The position numbers were made by a program, and so were the translations under genes. Below are positions 26,810 through 36,024 of a DNA stretch of 64,000 nt, piece by piece. The stretch is from the NCBI RefSeq assembly GCF_002139915.1, contig NZ_CP018788.1:744001-808000 (forward strand), given 5' to 3'. Positions within the stretch are counted from its first letter, which is position 1. Each line of letters begins with the position of its first letter. The notes below the pieces were generated by a model. The model saw only the letters and a list, made by a program, of their open reading frames with translations, searched no databases and was not told the DNA's origin. This DNA comes from Campylobacter devanensis (GTDB taxonomy: Bacteria; Campylobacterota; Campylobacteria; Campylobacterales; Campylobacteraceae).

Positions 26810-28077
26810 TTTAATGCTTCTTGAAGATCGCTTATTAAATCATCAGCGTTTTCTAGGCCTATGCTTAAGCGTATTAAGCCTGGGCTAATGCCAGTAGCTG
26901 CTAATTCATCAACCGGAATTTGTTGATGAGTTGTGCTAGCTGGGTGAGTGATTATGGATTTACTATCACCGATATTTACGACTACGCTAAAGATTTTGAC
27001 GCTATCTAACACTTTTTTAGCTGTTTCATAATCAACTACTTCAAAGCTTAAAAGCCCACTAGCTAGGCCATCTGTGAAATTAGCTTTGACATATGCGTTT
27101 AAATTTGAGCTTTTTAAGCCTGGGTAATTTACAGATTTTACCTTTGGATGAGATTCTAAGAACTCAGCTACTTTTAGTGCGTTTTTAGAGTGCTCTTTGA
27201 CTCTGATACTTAGAGTTTCTAAGCCTTGTATTAATTGCCAAGCGTTAAATGCTGAAAGTGTAGCGCCAATATCTCTTAATAGGCTTAGGCGAATTCTTAA
27301 AGTATAGATATCAAAAGCCCCCACCAAATCAGCATATACTAAGCCGTGATAGCTCTCATCGGCTAGATTGAAGTGGTCATATCTTTTGTTGCCGACTAAT
27401 TTTTGGTTTAGTTGTTCGCCAGCTACGATGGCACCAGCTACGCTAATACCTTGTCCGCTGATATATTTGCTAGCACTATGAACTACGACATCTACGCCTT
27501 TTTTGATTGGGTTAAATAAAATTGGAGTCGCAACTGTATTATCAGCTACTGTCACTACGCCATATTTGTTAGCTATTTCAACGATTTTTTCTACATTTGC
27601 GATAGCTATTTGCGGATTTGATAGAGTTTCAAAGAATATAGCCTTGGTTTTATCATCTATCAAGCCTTCTAAATCATCAGCACTATCAGAATCAAAAATT
27701 TTAGCTTTTATACCAAATCTTTTAATAGTGTGAGTTAGAAGTGTAGTGGCACCACCATAAATTTTCTTAGCTACTATTATATTGTCGCCAGCTTCAGCTA
27801 AATTTGCAATTGCAAAGAATATTGCTGCTTGACCACTTGAAGTGCTAATAGCCGCTTTACCACCTTCAAGAGCTGCAATACGAGCTTCAAATATATCAAG
27901 AGTTGGGTTTGTAAGACGAGAATATATAGGCCCAAGCTCTTTTAGAGCAAATCTATTTGCCGCAGTCTCAGCTGTACCAAAATCATAAGCTGTACTTTGA
28001 TAAATAGGCACTGACATAGCACCTGTGCCAACCTTTGTATCATAACCATAATGTGTTGCTAAAGTTTCCTTTTGCAT
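26806..28077 (-). CDS. metY: O-acetylhomoserine sulfhydrylase / aminocarboxypropyltransferase
   Basis: A 423-residue PLP enzyme of the Cys/Met metabolism family. The PLP lysine is K204 in HSASKYISGQG. TLSNPQIAIANVEKI, VADNTVATPILFNPI and the C-terminal SVVVNIGDSKSIITHPASTTHQQ segment are MetY-type; the length (about 420-430) also separates it from MetB and MetC (about 390). It makes homocysteine from O-acetylhomoserine and sulfide, allowing direct sulfhydrylation. First gene of the metY-rrf2-cysK unit. Confidence 0.93.
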   Translation of the reverse strand: MQKETLATHYGYDTKVGTGAMSVPIYQSTAYDFGTAETAANRFALKELGPIYSRLTNPTLDIFEARIAALEGGKAAISTSSGQAAIFFAIANLAEAGDNIIVAKKIYGGATTLLTHTIKRFGIKAKIFDSDSADDLEGLIDDKTKAIFFETLSNPQIAIANVEKIVEIANKYGVVTVADNTVATPILFNPIKKGVDVVVHSASKYISGQGISVAGAIVAGEQLNQKLVGNKRYDHFNLADESYHGLVYADLVGAFDIYTLRIRLSLLRDIGATLSAFNAWQLIQGLETLSIRVKEHSKNALKVAEFLESHPKVKSVNYPGLKSSNLNAYVKANFTDGLASGLLSFEVVDYETAKKVLDSVKIFSVVVNIGDSKSIITHPASTTHQQIPVDELAATGISPGLIRLSIGLENADDLISDLQEALK

Positions 28078-28109
28078 TTTATCTCCTTTTTACTCAAATT
28101 AATAAGCAA

Positions 28110-28138
28110 ATTGTAGCAAAAAAATTTAATAATGTCAA
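28110..28138 (-). promoter_or_regulatory. Promoter of metY-rrf2-cysK
   Basis: On the minus strand, TTGACA (28138-28133) and TACAAT (28115-28110) are separated by 17 bases, 32 bases before the metY ATG, with AAGGAG just before the start codon. Very AT-rich sequence lies upstream; no operator could be singled out. Confidence 0.75.
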
Positions 28139-28274
28139 GTAAATCAATAATATATCTATATTTTATTAAATTTATTCAATTTTTTTCGGTAAAAAGGGAT
28201 ATTAAAATTATATACTATATTTATATTTATTTTTAAATATATCTATATATATGATTATAAATTTTAATTTTTTA

Positions 28275-28288
28275 TTTTTTTTTTTTTT
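28275..28288 (+). repeat. T14 homopolymer upstream of the pseA-like gene
   Basis: A run of 14 T bases ending 10 bases before a TATAAT -10 box (28299-28304), where the spacer and -35 area would be. Such a run can change length by slippage. Confidence 0.85.
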
Positions 28289-28298
28289 CAATTCAAGG

Positions 28299-28304
28299 TA
28301 TAAT
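28299..28304 (+). promoter_or_regulatory. -10 box of the pseA-like gene
   Basis: TATAAT with no consensus -35; Campylobacter promoters commonly use T-rich upstream stretches instead, here the T14 run. The ATG at 28335 lies 30 bases downstream. Confidence 0.65.
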
Positions 28305-28334
28305 TTGGCAAAAATTTTAAATTTAGGAGTTGTA

Positions 28335-29471
28335 ATGAAATTCTGTAAAAGATGTGTCATGCCAGATACCAAGCCAAATTTAAATTTCGATGAAGATGGA
28401 ATTTGCGATGCTTGTAGATCTCAAGAGACAAAAAATAGGGATATTGATTGGCAAAGTAGAAAGGCTGAATTATTAGAGATTGTTAAAAAACATAAAAAGC
28501 ACCCAATTTATGATTGTGTGATTGGAGTAAGTGGTGGCAAGGATTCTACTTTTCAAGTTTTAACAATGTTAAATTTGGGTCTTAAACCACTTTGTGTATG
28601 CTTTGAGCCGACTATTCCAACGAAAGTAGGTCGCAAAAATTTAAAGAATTTAAATGGCATAGGTGTAGATATTATCCATATAAAAAGAGATCCAAATGTC
28701 TATAAAAAACTGGCCAAAGCAGCTTTTAAAAAAACTGGAGATAATGAGTGGCAAAACCATCTTGGGATATTCTCTTGTGTGCCACGCATTGCTGTGAGTT
28801 TTGGAATTCCATTAATAATTTGGGGTGAAAGTCCGCAATTAGAGTATGGTGGCCCAGCTTCATCAAAGGATAATAATATCTTAGATAAAGCTTGGCTAGA
28901 TAGATTTGGCGGGCTTTTAGGAAGTAGTATAGAAGATATGATAGGTGTAGATGGTCTTACTCAAAAAGATCTATATTTTTACACTTACCCAAGTGACGAA
29001 GAGTTAAAAAGGGTAAATGTAACTGGTGTATTCTTAGGGTATTATGTAAAATGGAATTATAAAGAGAATTTAAGGATTGCCAAAGAGCATGGCTTTAGCT
29101 GTTCTGATCGCCCAGTAGAGACTACATATGAAAATTTTGAGAATTTGGATTGCTATTCTAATCATCTACATGATTATTTAAAATATTGCAAATACGGCTT
29201 TGGTAGAGCCACTGATAATGCGTGTATCGATATTAGATTGGGTTATATAGATAGAGAAGAGGGCGTAAGATTAGTAAATAAATATGATGGTAAACCGCCT
29301 AAAAAGGCTATTAAAAAATATCTTGAGTATAGCGGATTTAGCGATGATGAGTTTTGGGAAATTGTAGATTCATTTACCAATAAAGATATATTTAAATGTG
29401 ATGAAAATGGCAAATTTTTGCGTGATATAGATGGCTCATTAATCCGCAAAGAAAATACAATACTCAAATAA
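28335..29471 (+). CDS. N-acetyl sugar amidotransferase (PseA/WbpG family)
   Basis: A 378-residue PP-loop ATPase that installs an acetamidino group on a sugar. Cysteines 4, 7, 24 and 27 form a likely zinc site (CKRCVMP and CDACR), and the PP-loop is S66-GGKDS. In C. jejuni PseA converts pseudaminic acid to its acetamidino form for flagellin glycosylation; other members act on O-antigen or legionaminic sugars. I chose ATG 28335 (TAGGAG upstream) over the in-frame ATG at 28251, which would translate the T14 run. It stands alone, away from any visible sugar cluster. Confidence 0.85.
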   Translation: MKFCKRCVMPDTKPNLNFDEDGICDACRSQETKNRDIDWQSRKAELLEIVKKHKKHPIYDCVIGVSGGKDSTFQVLTMLNLGLKPLCVCFEPTIPTKVGRKNLKNLNGIGVDIIHIKRDPNVYKKLAKAAFKKTGDNEWQNHLGIFSCVPRIAVSFGIPLIIWGESPQLEYGGPASSKDNNILDKAWLDRFGGLLGSSIEDMIGVDGLTQKDLYFYTYPSDEELKRVNVTGVFLGYYVKWNYKENLRIAKEHGFSCSDRPVETTYENFENLDCYSNHLHDYLKYCKYGFGRATDNACIDIRLGYIDREEGVRLVNKYDGKPPKKAIKKYLEYSGFSDDEFWEIVDSFTNKDIFKCDENGKFLRDIDGSLIRKENTILK

Positions 29472-29477
29472 TTTTAT

Positions 29478-29506
29478 AAATTTGGAGCAACTCTAGCTCC
29501 AAATTT
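29478..29506 (+). terminator. Hairpin after the pseA-like gene
   Basis: AAATTTGGAGC and GCTCCAAATTT form a perfect 11-base stem with a 7-base loop, 6 bases after the stop codon. It lacks a following T-run, though the stem itself ends in TTT. Confidence 0.6.
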
Positions 29507-29580
29507 AACCAAGCTTCATAATAACTTAAATTCAAAATAACCAAATCATATAAAATATCAAATTTTAAGCATATTTTGGC

Positions 29581-29586
29581 TACAAT
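29581..29586 (+). promoter_or_regulatory. argG -10 box
   Basis: TACAAT preceded by TTTTGGC, a form common in Campylobacter promoters, 26 bases before the argG ATG. Confidence 0.55.
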
Positions 29587-29612
29587 ACCCCATTTTATTT
29601 AAGGGAGCAAAG

Positions 29613-30839
29613 ATGAAAGCAAAAGATGTCAAAAAGGTAGTTTTGGCCTATAGTGGCGGACTTGATACTAGTATAATTTTAAAGTGGCTACAAGATGAGT
29701 ATAAATGCGAAGTTGTTACATTTACAGCTGATATCGGTCAAGGCGAAGAGGTAGAGCCAGCAAGAGCAAAAGCGATTAGCCTTGGTATAAAACCTGAAAA
29801 TATATTTATTGAAGATCTTAAAGAAGAGTTTGTGCGTGACTTTGTATTTCCTATGTTTAGGGCAAATGCTATATATGAAGGTGAGTATCTTTTAGGCACA
29901 TCGATTGCTAGACCATTAATAGCTAAAAGACTTGTAGAGATAGCAGCAAAGACTGGGGCTGATTGTATCAGCCATGGTGCTACGGGCAAGGGAAATGATC
30001 AAGTTAGATTTGAGATTGGTGCTTATGCTTTAAATCCAAATATCAAAGTTATTGCCCCTTGGAGAGAGTGGGATCTAGATAGTCGTGAAAAACTTCTAGC
30101 TTACGCTGCAAAACATGGAATAGATATTAGCAAGAAAAAGGGTAAATCTCCATACTCAATGGATGCGAATTTGCTTCATATATCTTATGAAGGGTTGATT
30201 TTAGAAGATCCAAATAACGCACCTGAAGATGATATGTGGCGTTGGACTACAAGTCCAAAAGATGCTCCAAATGAGAGTGAAATCATTGAAATCACATACA
30301 AAAATGGCGATCCAGTAGCACTAAATGGCAAAGAGTTAAATCCTAGCCAAATGCTTCAAGAGCTAAATAGACTTGGTGCTAAGCATGGTATCGGCAGACT
30401 TGATATAGTCGAAAATCGCTATGTAGGGATGAAAAGCCGTGGCTGCTATGAAACCCCAGGTGGGACTATAATGCTAAAAGCTCATAGGGCAATTGAGAGT
30501 ATAACCTTAGATAGAGAGGCAGCTCATTTAAAAGATGAATTAATGCCAAGATATGCTAAATTAATCTACAATGGATATTGGTTTTCTCCAGAAAGAAAGA
30601 TGCTTCAAGCCGCTATCGATGAGAGCCAAAAGCATGTAAATGGAGTAGTAAGAGTAGAATTATATAAAGGCAATGTTATAATAATCGGTAGAGATAGCAA
30701 GAGCGATAATCTATTTAACGAAGCTTATTGCACCTTTGAAGAAGATAGTGTATATGACCAAAAAGATGCAAATGGATTTATCAAACTAAATGCTCTTCGT
30801 TTTATCATCGCTGGTAAAAATGGTAGAAAAATTGATTAA
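29613..30839 (+). CDS. argG: Argininosuccinate synthase
   Basis: A 408-residue ArgG, joining citrulline and aspartate with ATP in arginine synthesis. The N-type ATP pyrophosphatase motif AYSGGLDTS lies at residues 12-20. [30 protein letters not shown] and [13 protein letters not shown] are the usual conserved blocks. It has its own promoter and an AGGGAG ribosome-binding site; xerH follows 17 bases downstream. Confidence 0.97.
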   Translation: MKAKDVKKVVLAYSGGLDTSIILKWLQDEYKCEVVTFTADIGQGEEVEPARAKAISLGIKPENIFIEDLKEEFVRDFVFPMFRANAIYEGEYLLGTSIARPLIAKRLVEIAAKTGADCISHGATGKGNDQVRFEIGAYALNPNIKVIAPWREWDLDSREKLLAYAAKHGIDISKKKGKSPYSMDANLLHISYEGLILEDPNNAPEDDMWRWTTSPKDAPNESEIIEITYKNGDPVALNGKELNPSQMLQELNRLGAKHGIGRLDIVENRYVGMKSRGCYETPGGTIMLKAHRAIESITLDREAAHLKDELMPRYAKLIYNGYWFSPERKMLQAAIDESQKHVNGVVRVELYKGNVIIIGRDSKSDNLFNEAYCTFEEDSVYDQKDANGFIKLNALRFIIAGKNGRKID

Positions 30840-30856
30840 TAGAATTTAACCAAGCT

Positions 30857-31918
30857 ATGAAGTATAAGTTAGATTGTAAAGATAATTTCAAAAGCTCTAT
30901 GCTATTTTGGCTTGGTAGGTTTGTAAAGTATAAGTTAAATTCTTTATCAAATAAAGAATTAAAAGATCCTAAAGCCCTAGCTAGTATCAATTTAGCTCTA
31001 TCAAAGAATATAGATAATATTGATGAGCTTGATATTTTAGCAAAGGCTGCTAGAAATGCAGGATTAACAGGGATAAATACATATTTTAACCCACTGAAAA
31101 AAATTTACGAAACGCTATGTTATTATGAATTAGAAAGCATTACACAGATTGATGAGGATTTAATCAGTGAGGTGTTAGCTAGTTGCACTGGCTCATTAAG
31201 CGATGCGAGTAAGAAAAATTATAGGATAGCGGCTATAAATTTTTTTAGTTATTTAAGCAAACAAAATGAAGAAAATGGCAAATCTCATATATTTGATATT
31301 GAGCTTAAAAATTGGGGTGGAATTAGCGGAAGGCGTGGTGCTAAGCTGCCTGAATTTATGGGTGAGGATGAAGTAAAGAGATTTATAGCGGCTATTGATA
31401 CGGCTGAATTTAAGAGCAATACGCATAGAAATAGATTAATTATAAAGATTATTATTTTTACTGGAATGCGTGTGAGCGAAGCTATAAATTTAAAACGAAA
31501 AGATATTAGCCAAGAGGGCGATTTGTATATCATTAGGATACGAGGCAAGGGCAATAAATATAGGGTTGTGATGGTCAAAAAACATCTCATAGATACGCTT
31601 TTAGACTCTATGGCTATCAACTATATAAATCAAGATGGATATATATTTGTCAATCGCAATGGTGGAAAATTAACCCAAGCTTATGTGAGTAGGATAGTGG
31701 AGCAAATTTTATTTCAAGCTGGCATTAGAAAGGGCAAAAATGGCGCTCACATGCTTAGGCACACATTTGCCACAATGCTATATAAAAAGCAAAAAGACCT
31801 AGTCTTGGTCCAAGAAGCACTAGGTCACGCTAGTCTAGACACATCTAGAATTTACACACATTTTGATAGTGATAAGCTCAAATTAGCCGCCAAAGTGGCT
31901 GAAGAGTTAAATGATTAG
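30857..31918 (+). CDS. xerH: XerH-type tyrosine recombinase (chromosome dimer resolution)
   Basis: A 353-residue tyrosine recombinase with the full catalytic set: R205 in TGMRVSEA, the beta-hairpin lysine in RIRGKGNKYR, H298-ML-R301 in HMLRHTFAT, H324 in LGHAS and nucleophile Y333. The length and the N-terminal extension fit XerH, the single Xer protein of epsilonproteobacteria that acts on difH without a XerC/XerD pair. It sits among housekeeping genes with no island around it, so it is not a phage integrase. I could not identify a difH site nearby. Confidence 0.85.
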   Translation: MKYKLDCKDNFKSSMLFWLGRFVKYKLNSLSNKELKDPKALASINLALSKNIDNIDELDILAKAARNAGLTGINTYFNPLKKIYETLCYYELESITQIDEDLISEVLASCTGSLSDASKKNYRIAAINFFSYLSKQNEENGKSHIFDIELKNWGGISGRRGAKLPEFMGEDEVKRFIAAIDTAEFKSNTHRNRLIIKIIIFTGMRVSEAINLKRKDISQEGDLYIIRIRGKGNKYRVVMVKKHLIDTLLDSMAINYINQDGYIFVNRNGGKLTQAYVSRIVEQILFQAGIRKGKNGAHMLRHTFATMLYKKQKDLVLVQEALGHASLDTSRIYTHFDSDKLKLAAKVAEELND

Positions 31919-31927
31919 GAGAGCTAA

Positions 31928-33115
31928 ATGTATGAGGTAGATTCTAGGCTATTTTATGCTTGTATTGTGCTGATTGCTATTGGAATGATATTTTCGCTCT
32001 CATTGCCAGCTTTTACTGTGCTTTATTACGATTATTCTAGTTATCATTTTTTCCTTAGGCAGTTTGTGGTTGGATTTGTGGGGATTTTTATTATGTGGAA
32101 GCTCTCACAAATAGACCCAGATAAGCGTTGTATTGGTTCACTTACAACATTTGAAGTAATTGGTTTTACGCTATTTTTTGGTTCATTTTTAGCAATGATT
32201 GTGATGCAATTTTTACCCACATCGCTTGTACCAGTTACTGGTGGGGCAAAGCGTTGGATACGGCTTGGTCCAATTTCTCTCTCTCCGGTTGAATTTTTTA
32301 AAATCGGTTTTGTGTTTTTTTTAGCATGGAGTTTTACACGCAAACTAGATCACAATAAAAAGCGTTTAAAAGATGAGTTTGTCTTACTTTTTCCATATTT
32401 TATTTTATTTGCTATTGCGGTATTTTTGATCGCAATTTTACAAAAAGATCTAGGTCAAGTGGTGGTTTTGGCACTAACTTTGATAGTTTTGGCGACATTT
32501 GCCGGGACTAGTAAGAGATTTTTTGGTTTGTTTGGTTTGGCTGGGGTGATTTTAGTGTTTTTTGCTATTATAACCCAAGAGCATAGGATTAGGAGATTTC
32601 AGTCTTGGTGGGTAACAAATCAAGATTTTGTATTGTCATTTTTACCTGCTAGTATGGCTGATATTTTAAGAGTTAGCGGAGCAGAAGAGCCATATCAAAT
32701 AGGCCACTCACTAAATGCAATTTATCATGGTGGGTTTTTTGGTGTGGGGCTTGGTAATGGGACTTTTAAGCTTGGATTTTTAAGTGAGGTTCACACAGAT
32801 TTTGTGCTTGCTGGAATTGCTGAAGAAATTGGATTTATTGGTATTTTTTGTATTACTTTGATGATGATTTATGTAATTTTTAGAATACTTAAGATCTCTT
32901 CAAGAAACAAAAATAGAGTATATCATCTATTTGGGCTAGGTGTTGGTACGATTATTACTATGGCATTTTTGATTAATTCATATGGCATTACATCAATTAC
33001 GCCAATTAAAGGGATTGCTGTTCCGTTTTTAAGTTATGGTGGTAGCTCTATTTTAGCACTTTGTGTAGGAATTGGAATGGTACTTATGATTAGTAAAAAG
33101 GCAGATTTATCATGA
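31928..33115 (+). CDS. ftsW: Peptidoglycan glycosyltransferase FtsW (SEDS)
   Basis: A 395-residue SEDS membrane protein with about ten segments. The SEDS hallmarks are GGAKRWIRLGPISLSPVEF, LLQKDLGQ-like sequence ILQKDLGQVVVLA, and the C-terminal PIKGIAVPFLSYGGSS with a periplasmic GLGNG loop. It polymerises lipid II at the division septum with its partner PBP. FtsW is preferred over RodA because the next gene, overlapping by four bases, is murG. Confidence 0.92.
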   Translation: MYEVDSRLFYACIVLIAIGMIFSLSLPAFTVLYYDYSSYHFFLRQFVVGFVGIFIMWKLSQIDPDKRCIGSLTTFEVIGFTLFFGSFLAMIVMQFLPTSLVPVTGGAKRWIRLGPISLSPVEFFKIGFVFFLAWSFTRKLDHNKKRLKDEFVLLFPYFILFAIAVFLIAILQKDLGQVVVLALTLIVLATFAGTSKRFFGLFGLAGVILVFFAIITQEHRIRRFQSWWVTNQDFVLSFLPASMADILRVSGAEEPYQIGHSLNAIYHGGFFGVGLGNGTFKLGFLSEVHTDFVLAGIAEEIGFIGIFCITLMMIYVIFRILKISSRNKNRVYHLFGLGVGTIITMAFLINSYGITSITPIKGIAVPFLSYGGSSILALCVGIGMVLMISKKADLS

Positions 33116-34128
33116 TTGCTATAACCGGTGGTGGAACTGGCGGGCATTTGGCTATTGCTAGAGCGCTTGGACGTGAGCTAAATTTGCGTGGCCTTAAAGC
33201 TATTTTTATTGGTTCAAGTAGTGGGCAAGATAGAATGTGGTTTGAAGATTCAGATATATTTGAAGCTTGCTATTTTTTAGATAGTAGTGGTGTAGTAAAT
33301 AAACGTGGATTTGGCAAGGTATTATCTTTAGTTAATATTTTAAATTTAGCATTTAAATGTAAGCATATTTTTGATACTCATGGCATTAAAATGATAATTA
33401 GTGTAGGCGGATATAGTGCAGCACCTGCGGCTATTGGAGCGATTATATATAATAAAAGGCTATATATTCACGAGCAAAATGCAATAATTGGTAGATTAAA
33501 TTTATTGTTAAAACCGTTTGCTAAAGGATTTTTTAGCTCATATTTTAAGCCAAAATTTGATTATCCAGTGGATGATAGATTTTTTAAAATTGCTAGAATT
33601 AGGCAAGATTTTAAAGTAATTTTATTTTTAGGTGGTTCACAAGGAGCTAATTTTATTAATACTTTAGCATTAAATTTAGCTCCAAATTTAGCCCAAAATG
33701 GTATAAAAATTATTCATCAATGTGGCCAAAAAGAGTATGATGCAATGATACGTAAATATCAAGAACTAAATATAGAGGCTGAAGTTTTTGCTTTTAGTAA
33801 AGATATTGAACATTATATGAATAGAGCTGATTTTTGTATTAGTAGGGCTGGGGCTAGCACTATTTGGGAACTTTGTGCGGCTGGGTTACCTACGATTTTT
33901 ATTCCATTTCCTTATGCTGCTAATAATCATCAATTTTATAATGCAAAATTTTTGTGCGATCAAGGTGCTGGAATGATTGTAAGTCAAGATGAGTTAAATT
34001 TAGATAGTGTAAAAGAGATGATTTATAGTGCAAATTTAAAAGAAATTTCTCAAAAACTATTAAATTTAATAGATAAAAACGGCTCAAAAATTATCATTAA
34101 TGAGATTTTGAAAAATTGTAAAAAATAG
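33112..34128 (+). CDS. murG: UDP-GlcNAc:lipid I transferase MurG
   Basis: A 338-residue GT28 glycosyltransferase at the inner face of the membrane, making lipid II from lipid I. Visible are the glycine loop GGGTGGHL, ISVGGYSAAPA, HEQNAIIGRLN, FLGGSQGANF and the UDP-binding RAGASTIWELCAAGLPTIFIPFP region. Together with ftsW it forms a lipid II synthesis and use unit; MurJ, the flippase, is encoded near the left end of the window. Confidence 0.96.
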   Translation: MIAITGGGTGGHLAIARALGRELNLRGLKAIFIGSSSGQDRMWFEDSDIFEACYFLDSSGVVNKRGFGKVLSLVNILNLAFKCKHIFDTHGIKMIISVGGYSAAPAAIGAIIYNKRLYIHEQNAIIGRLNLLLKPFAKGFFSSYFKPKFDYPVDDRFFKIARIRQDFKVILFLGGSQGANFINTLALNLAPNLAQNGIKIIHQCGQKEYDAMIRKYQELNIEAEVFAFSKDIEHYMNRADFCISRAGASTIWELCAAGLPTIFIPFPYAANNHQFYNAKFLCDQGAGMIVSQDELNLDSVKEMIYSANLKEISQKLLNLIDKNGSKIIINEILKNCKK

Positions 34129-34219
34129 TGATTTTATGGCTATTTACTTAGAAGTTTTAAATTTATATCAAAAAATTGTGCAAAATGGCTTAATTTTTAT
34201 GTAAAAATGGACTAAACCC

Positions 34220-34248
34220 TTGAATTTAGCGGTAAAATAGTGTAGAAT
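34220..34248 (+). promoter_or_regulatory. Promoter of hup
   Basis: TTGAAT (34220-34225) and TAGAAT (34243-34248), the latter preceded by TG, are 17 bases apart and about 32 bases before the hup ATG. AAGGAT serves as ribosome-binding site. Confidence 0.6.
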
Positions 34249-34279
34249 TAGAATGTAAATTTCCACATAAGGATTAACA

Positions 34280-34576
34280 ATGACAAAAGCAGAATTTGTA
34301 GGCCTAGTAGCTGCTAAAGCCAGCTTAACTAAAAAAGATGCAGAAGCTGCACTTGATGGTGTGCTTGAGACAATTAGCGAAGTGCTAACAAAAGGCGATA
34401 GCGTAACTTTTGTTGGTTTTGGTACTTTTAGTATATCAGAAAGAGCTGCTAGAACAGCTAAAGTTCCAAGTACTGGTAAAGAAGTTAAAGTTCCAGCTAA
34501 AAAAGTTGTTAAATTTAAAGTTGGTAAAAATTTAAAAGATGCAGTTGCTAGCTGCAAAACTTGTAAGAAAAAATAA
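34280..34576 (+). CDS. hup: Nucleoid protein HU
   Basis: A 98-residue HU/IHF-family DNA-bending protein. The N-terminal helices (KAEFVGLVAAKASLTKKDAEAAL) are followed by VTFVGFGTFSISERAAR, the family signature, and a beta-arm region with PSTGKEVKVPAKKV. The C-terminus is extended by a lysine- and cysteine-containing tail (SCKTCKKK). Monocistronic, with its own promoter and a strong terminator. Confidence 0.96.
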   Translation: MTKAEFVGLVAAKASLTKKDAEAALDGVLETISEVLTKGDSVTFVGFGTFSISERAARTAKVPSTGKEVKVPAKKVVKFKVGKNLKDAVASCKTCKKK

Positions 34577-34582
34577 TCTTCT

Positions 34583-34606
34583 CCCTCTTCACTTGAAGAG
34601 GGTTTT
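34583..34606 (+). terminator. Rho-independent terminator of hup
   Basis: CCCTCTTC and GAAGAGGG form a perfect 8-base stem around ACTT, followed directly by TTTT. It starts 7 bases after the stop codon. Confidence 0.9.
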
Positions 34607-34669
34607 ATGTTATATTCCATCATAAAATTTATAAATTAAAATCAAAATTCAGCCAAATTTAGCTAAAAT

Positions 34670-34921
34670 ATGTCTATGAGAGTAGATAAATTTTTAAATA
34701 CAGTTAATATTACTAAGCGTAGAGCCATTAGCGAAGATATGTGTAAAAGTGGCGTTGTGAGTATCAATGGTATTGTAGCAAAACCTAGCAAAGATGTTAA
34801 AATTGGCGATAAGATTACGATTAAATTTATTGCTAAAGAGGTGAGCTATGAGGTTGTAGCTATTCCAGCAACTAAATCAATTCCAAAAAGCGATCAAAAT
34901 AGCTATGTTAAAGAGATTTAA
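34670..34921 (+). CDS. S4-domain RNA-binding protein (Hsp15-like)
   Basis: An 83-residue single S4 domain: MRVDKFLNTVNITKRRAISEDMCKSGVVSINGIVAKPSKDVKIGDKI-type sequence, matching the Hsp15/YlmH class that binds stalled ribosomal subunits or structured RNA. The second ATG at 34676 could also be the start. It overlaps tsaE by 17 bases and so begins a plus-strand run through mogA. Confidence 0.85.
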   Translation: MSMRVDKFLNTVNITKRRAISEDMCKSGVVSINGIVAKPSKDVKIGDKITIKFIAKEVSYEVVAIPATKSIPKSDQNSYVKEI

Positions 34922-35303
34922 GTTAGGCTTAAATGAGCTAGATACTCTTATAAATGAGTTACCAAATAGTGGAATTATTGCCCTTAGAGGTAATCTAGCC
35001 AGTGGCAAAACAACACTTAGTAAAGCTATCATAAATAAGAATAATCCAGCTATTGTAACCTCTCCAACTTTTAGTATAATGCAAGATTATGGTCAAATTT
35101 ACCATTATGATATTTATCAGGGCGGATTTGAGGCTATTAAAAGAAATGGTCTGTATGAGAATTTATATGAAGATGGTTTACATATTGTTGAATGGGCCGA
35201 TGATGAGCTGCTTAAATTTGCTAACAAAAATGGGTTAGATATCTGTATTGTGGATATTATAGTTAGTGGGAATGAGAGAGTTTATGAGGTAAGATATGCA
35301 TAG
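34905..35303 (+). CDS. tsaE: tRNA t6A synthesis ATPase TsaE
   Basis: A 132-residue P-loop ATPase needed with TsaB, TsaC and TsaD to make t6A37 in tRNAs reading ANN codons. Walker A is GNLASGKTTLS; TSPTFSIMQDY, YHYDIYQ and HIVEWADDEL are the TsaE-specific blocks. MtaB, further down this run, modifies the same t6A37 base. It overlaps lptB by eight bases. Confidence 0.93.
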   Translation: MLKRFKLGLNELDTLINELPNSGIIALRGNLASGKTTLSKAIINKNNPAIVTSPTFSIMQDYGQIYHYDIYQGGFEAIKRNGLYENLYEDGLHIVEWADDELLKFANKNGLDICIVDIIVSGNERVYEVRYA

Positions 35304-36024
35304 ATTAGAAGTCTTAAATTTAAAGAAAAATATTAAAAAAACAAATATTATAAACGGTGTTTCGTTAGAGATTAAAAGCGGTGAAGTCGTAGGACTTTTA
35401 GGGCCAAATGGTGCTGGTAAAACTACGACATTTTATATGATTTGCGGATTAATCTTGCCTAGTAGTGGACAGATTATGCTAGATGGTAAAGATATAACGT
35501 CTAATCCATTACATAAAAGAGCTATGCAAGGTATTGGCTATTTACCTCAAGAAAGTAGTATTTTTAAGGATTTAACAGTTGAAGAAAATCTAACTTTAGC
35601 AGCACAAATAGTATATAAAGATAGCAAAAGCATCGATGCAAAGGTTGAAGAGATGCTAAATTTGCTAAATATAGAGCCGATTCGTTCTAGAAAAGGGCTT
35701 AGTCTAAGTGGCGGTGAGAGGCGAAGATGTGAAATTGCTAGAAGTTTGATGATTATGCCTAAATTTTTACTACTTGATGAACCTTTTGCTGGGGTTGACC
35801 CAATTGCAGTAGCTGATATTCAAAGTATTATAAATGATTTAAAAAAGCTAAATATTGGAATCTTAATCACTGATCATAATGTGCGTGAAACTTTAGCAAT
35901 CTGCGATAGAGCTTATGTAATAAAAAGTGGAACGCTGCTAGCTAGTGGAAGCGCAAAAGAGGTGGCAAATAATCAGCTTGTTAGAACCCATTATCTGGGT
36001 GAAGAGTTTAGATTGTTAGACTAA
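35296..36024 (+). CDS. lptB: LPS export ATPase LptB
   Basis: A 242-residue ABC ATPase. Walker A GPNGAGKTTTFYM, the LptB-type Q-loop region (GIGYLPQESSIFKDLTVEENL), signature LSGGERRRCEIARSL, Walker B FLLLDEPFAGVDPIAV, switch His in ITDHNVRETL. It powers extraction of LPS from the inner membrane with LptFG. The direct overlap with rpoN (TAATG) is a gene order seen in many proteobacteria. Confidence 0.95.
   Translation: MHRLEVLNLKKNIKKTNIINGVSLEIKSGEVVGLLGPNGAGKTTTFYMICGLILPSSGQIMLDGKDITSNPLHKRAMQGIGYLPQESSIFKDLTVEENLTLAAQIVYKDSKSIDAKVEEMLNLLNIEPIRSRKGLSLSGGERRRCEIARSLMIMPKFLLLDEPFAGVDPIAVADIQSIINDLKKLNIGILITDHNVRETLAICDRAYVIKSGTLLASGSAKEVANNQLVRTHYLGEEFRLLD

Noticed and set aside
28251-28334. 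In-frame upstream start for the pseA-like gene that would translate the T14 run as poly-Phe
   Set aside because: No ribosome-binding site, it precedes the -10 box, and homologues begin at the MKFCKRC start. A coding contingency tract is therefore unlikely, though transcriptional tuning remains possible.
30857-31918. Tyrosine recombinase as a sign of an integrated element
   Set aside because: The sequence and size fit the housekeeping XerH; flanking genes are argG and ftsW, and no attachment-site duplication was seen.
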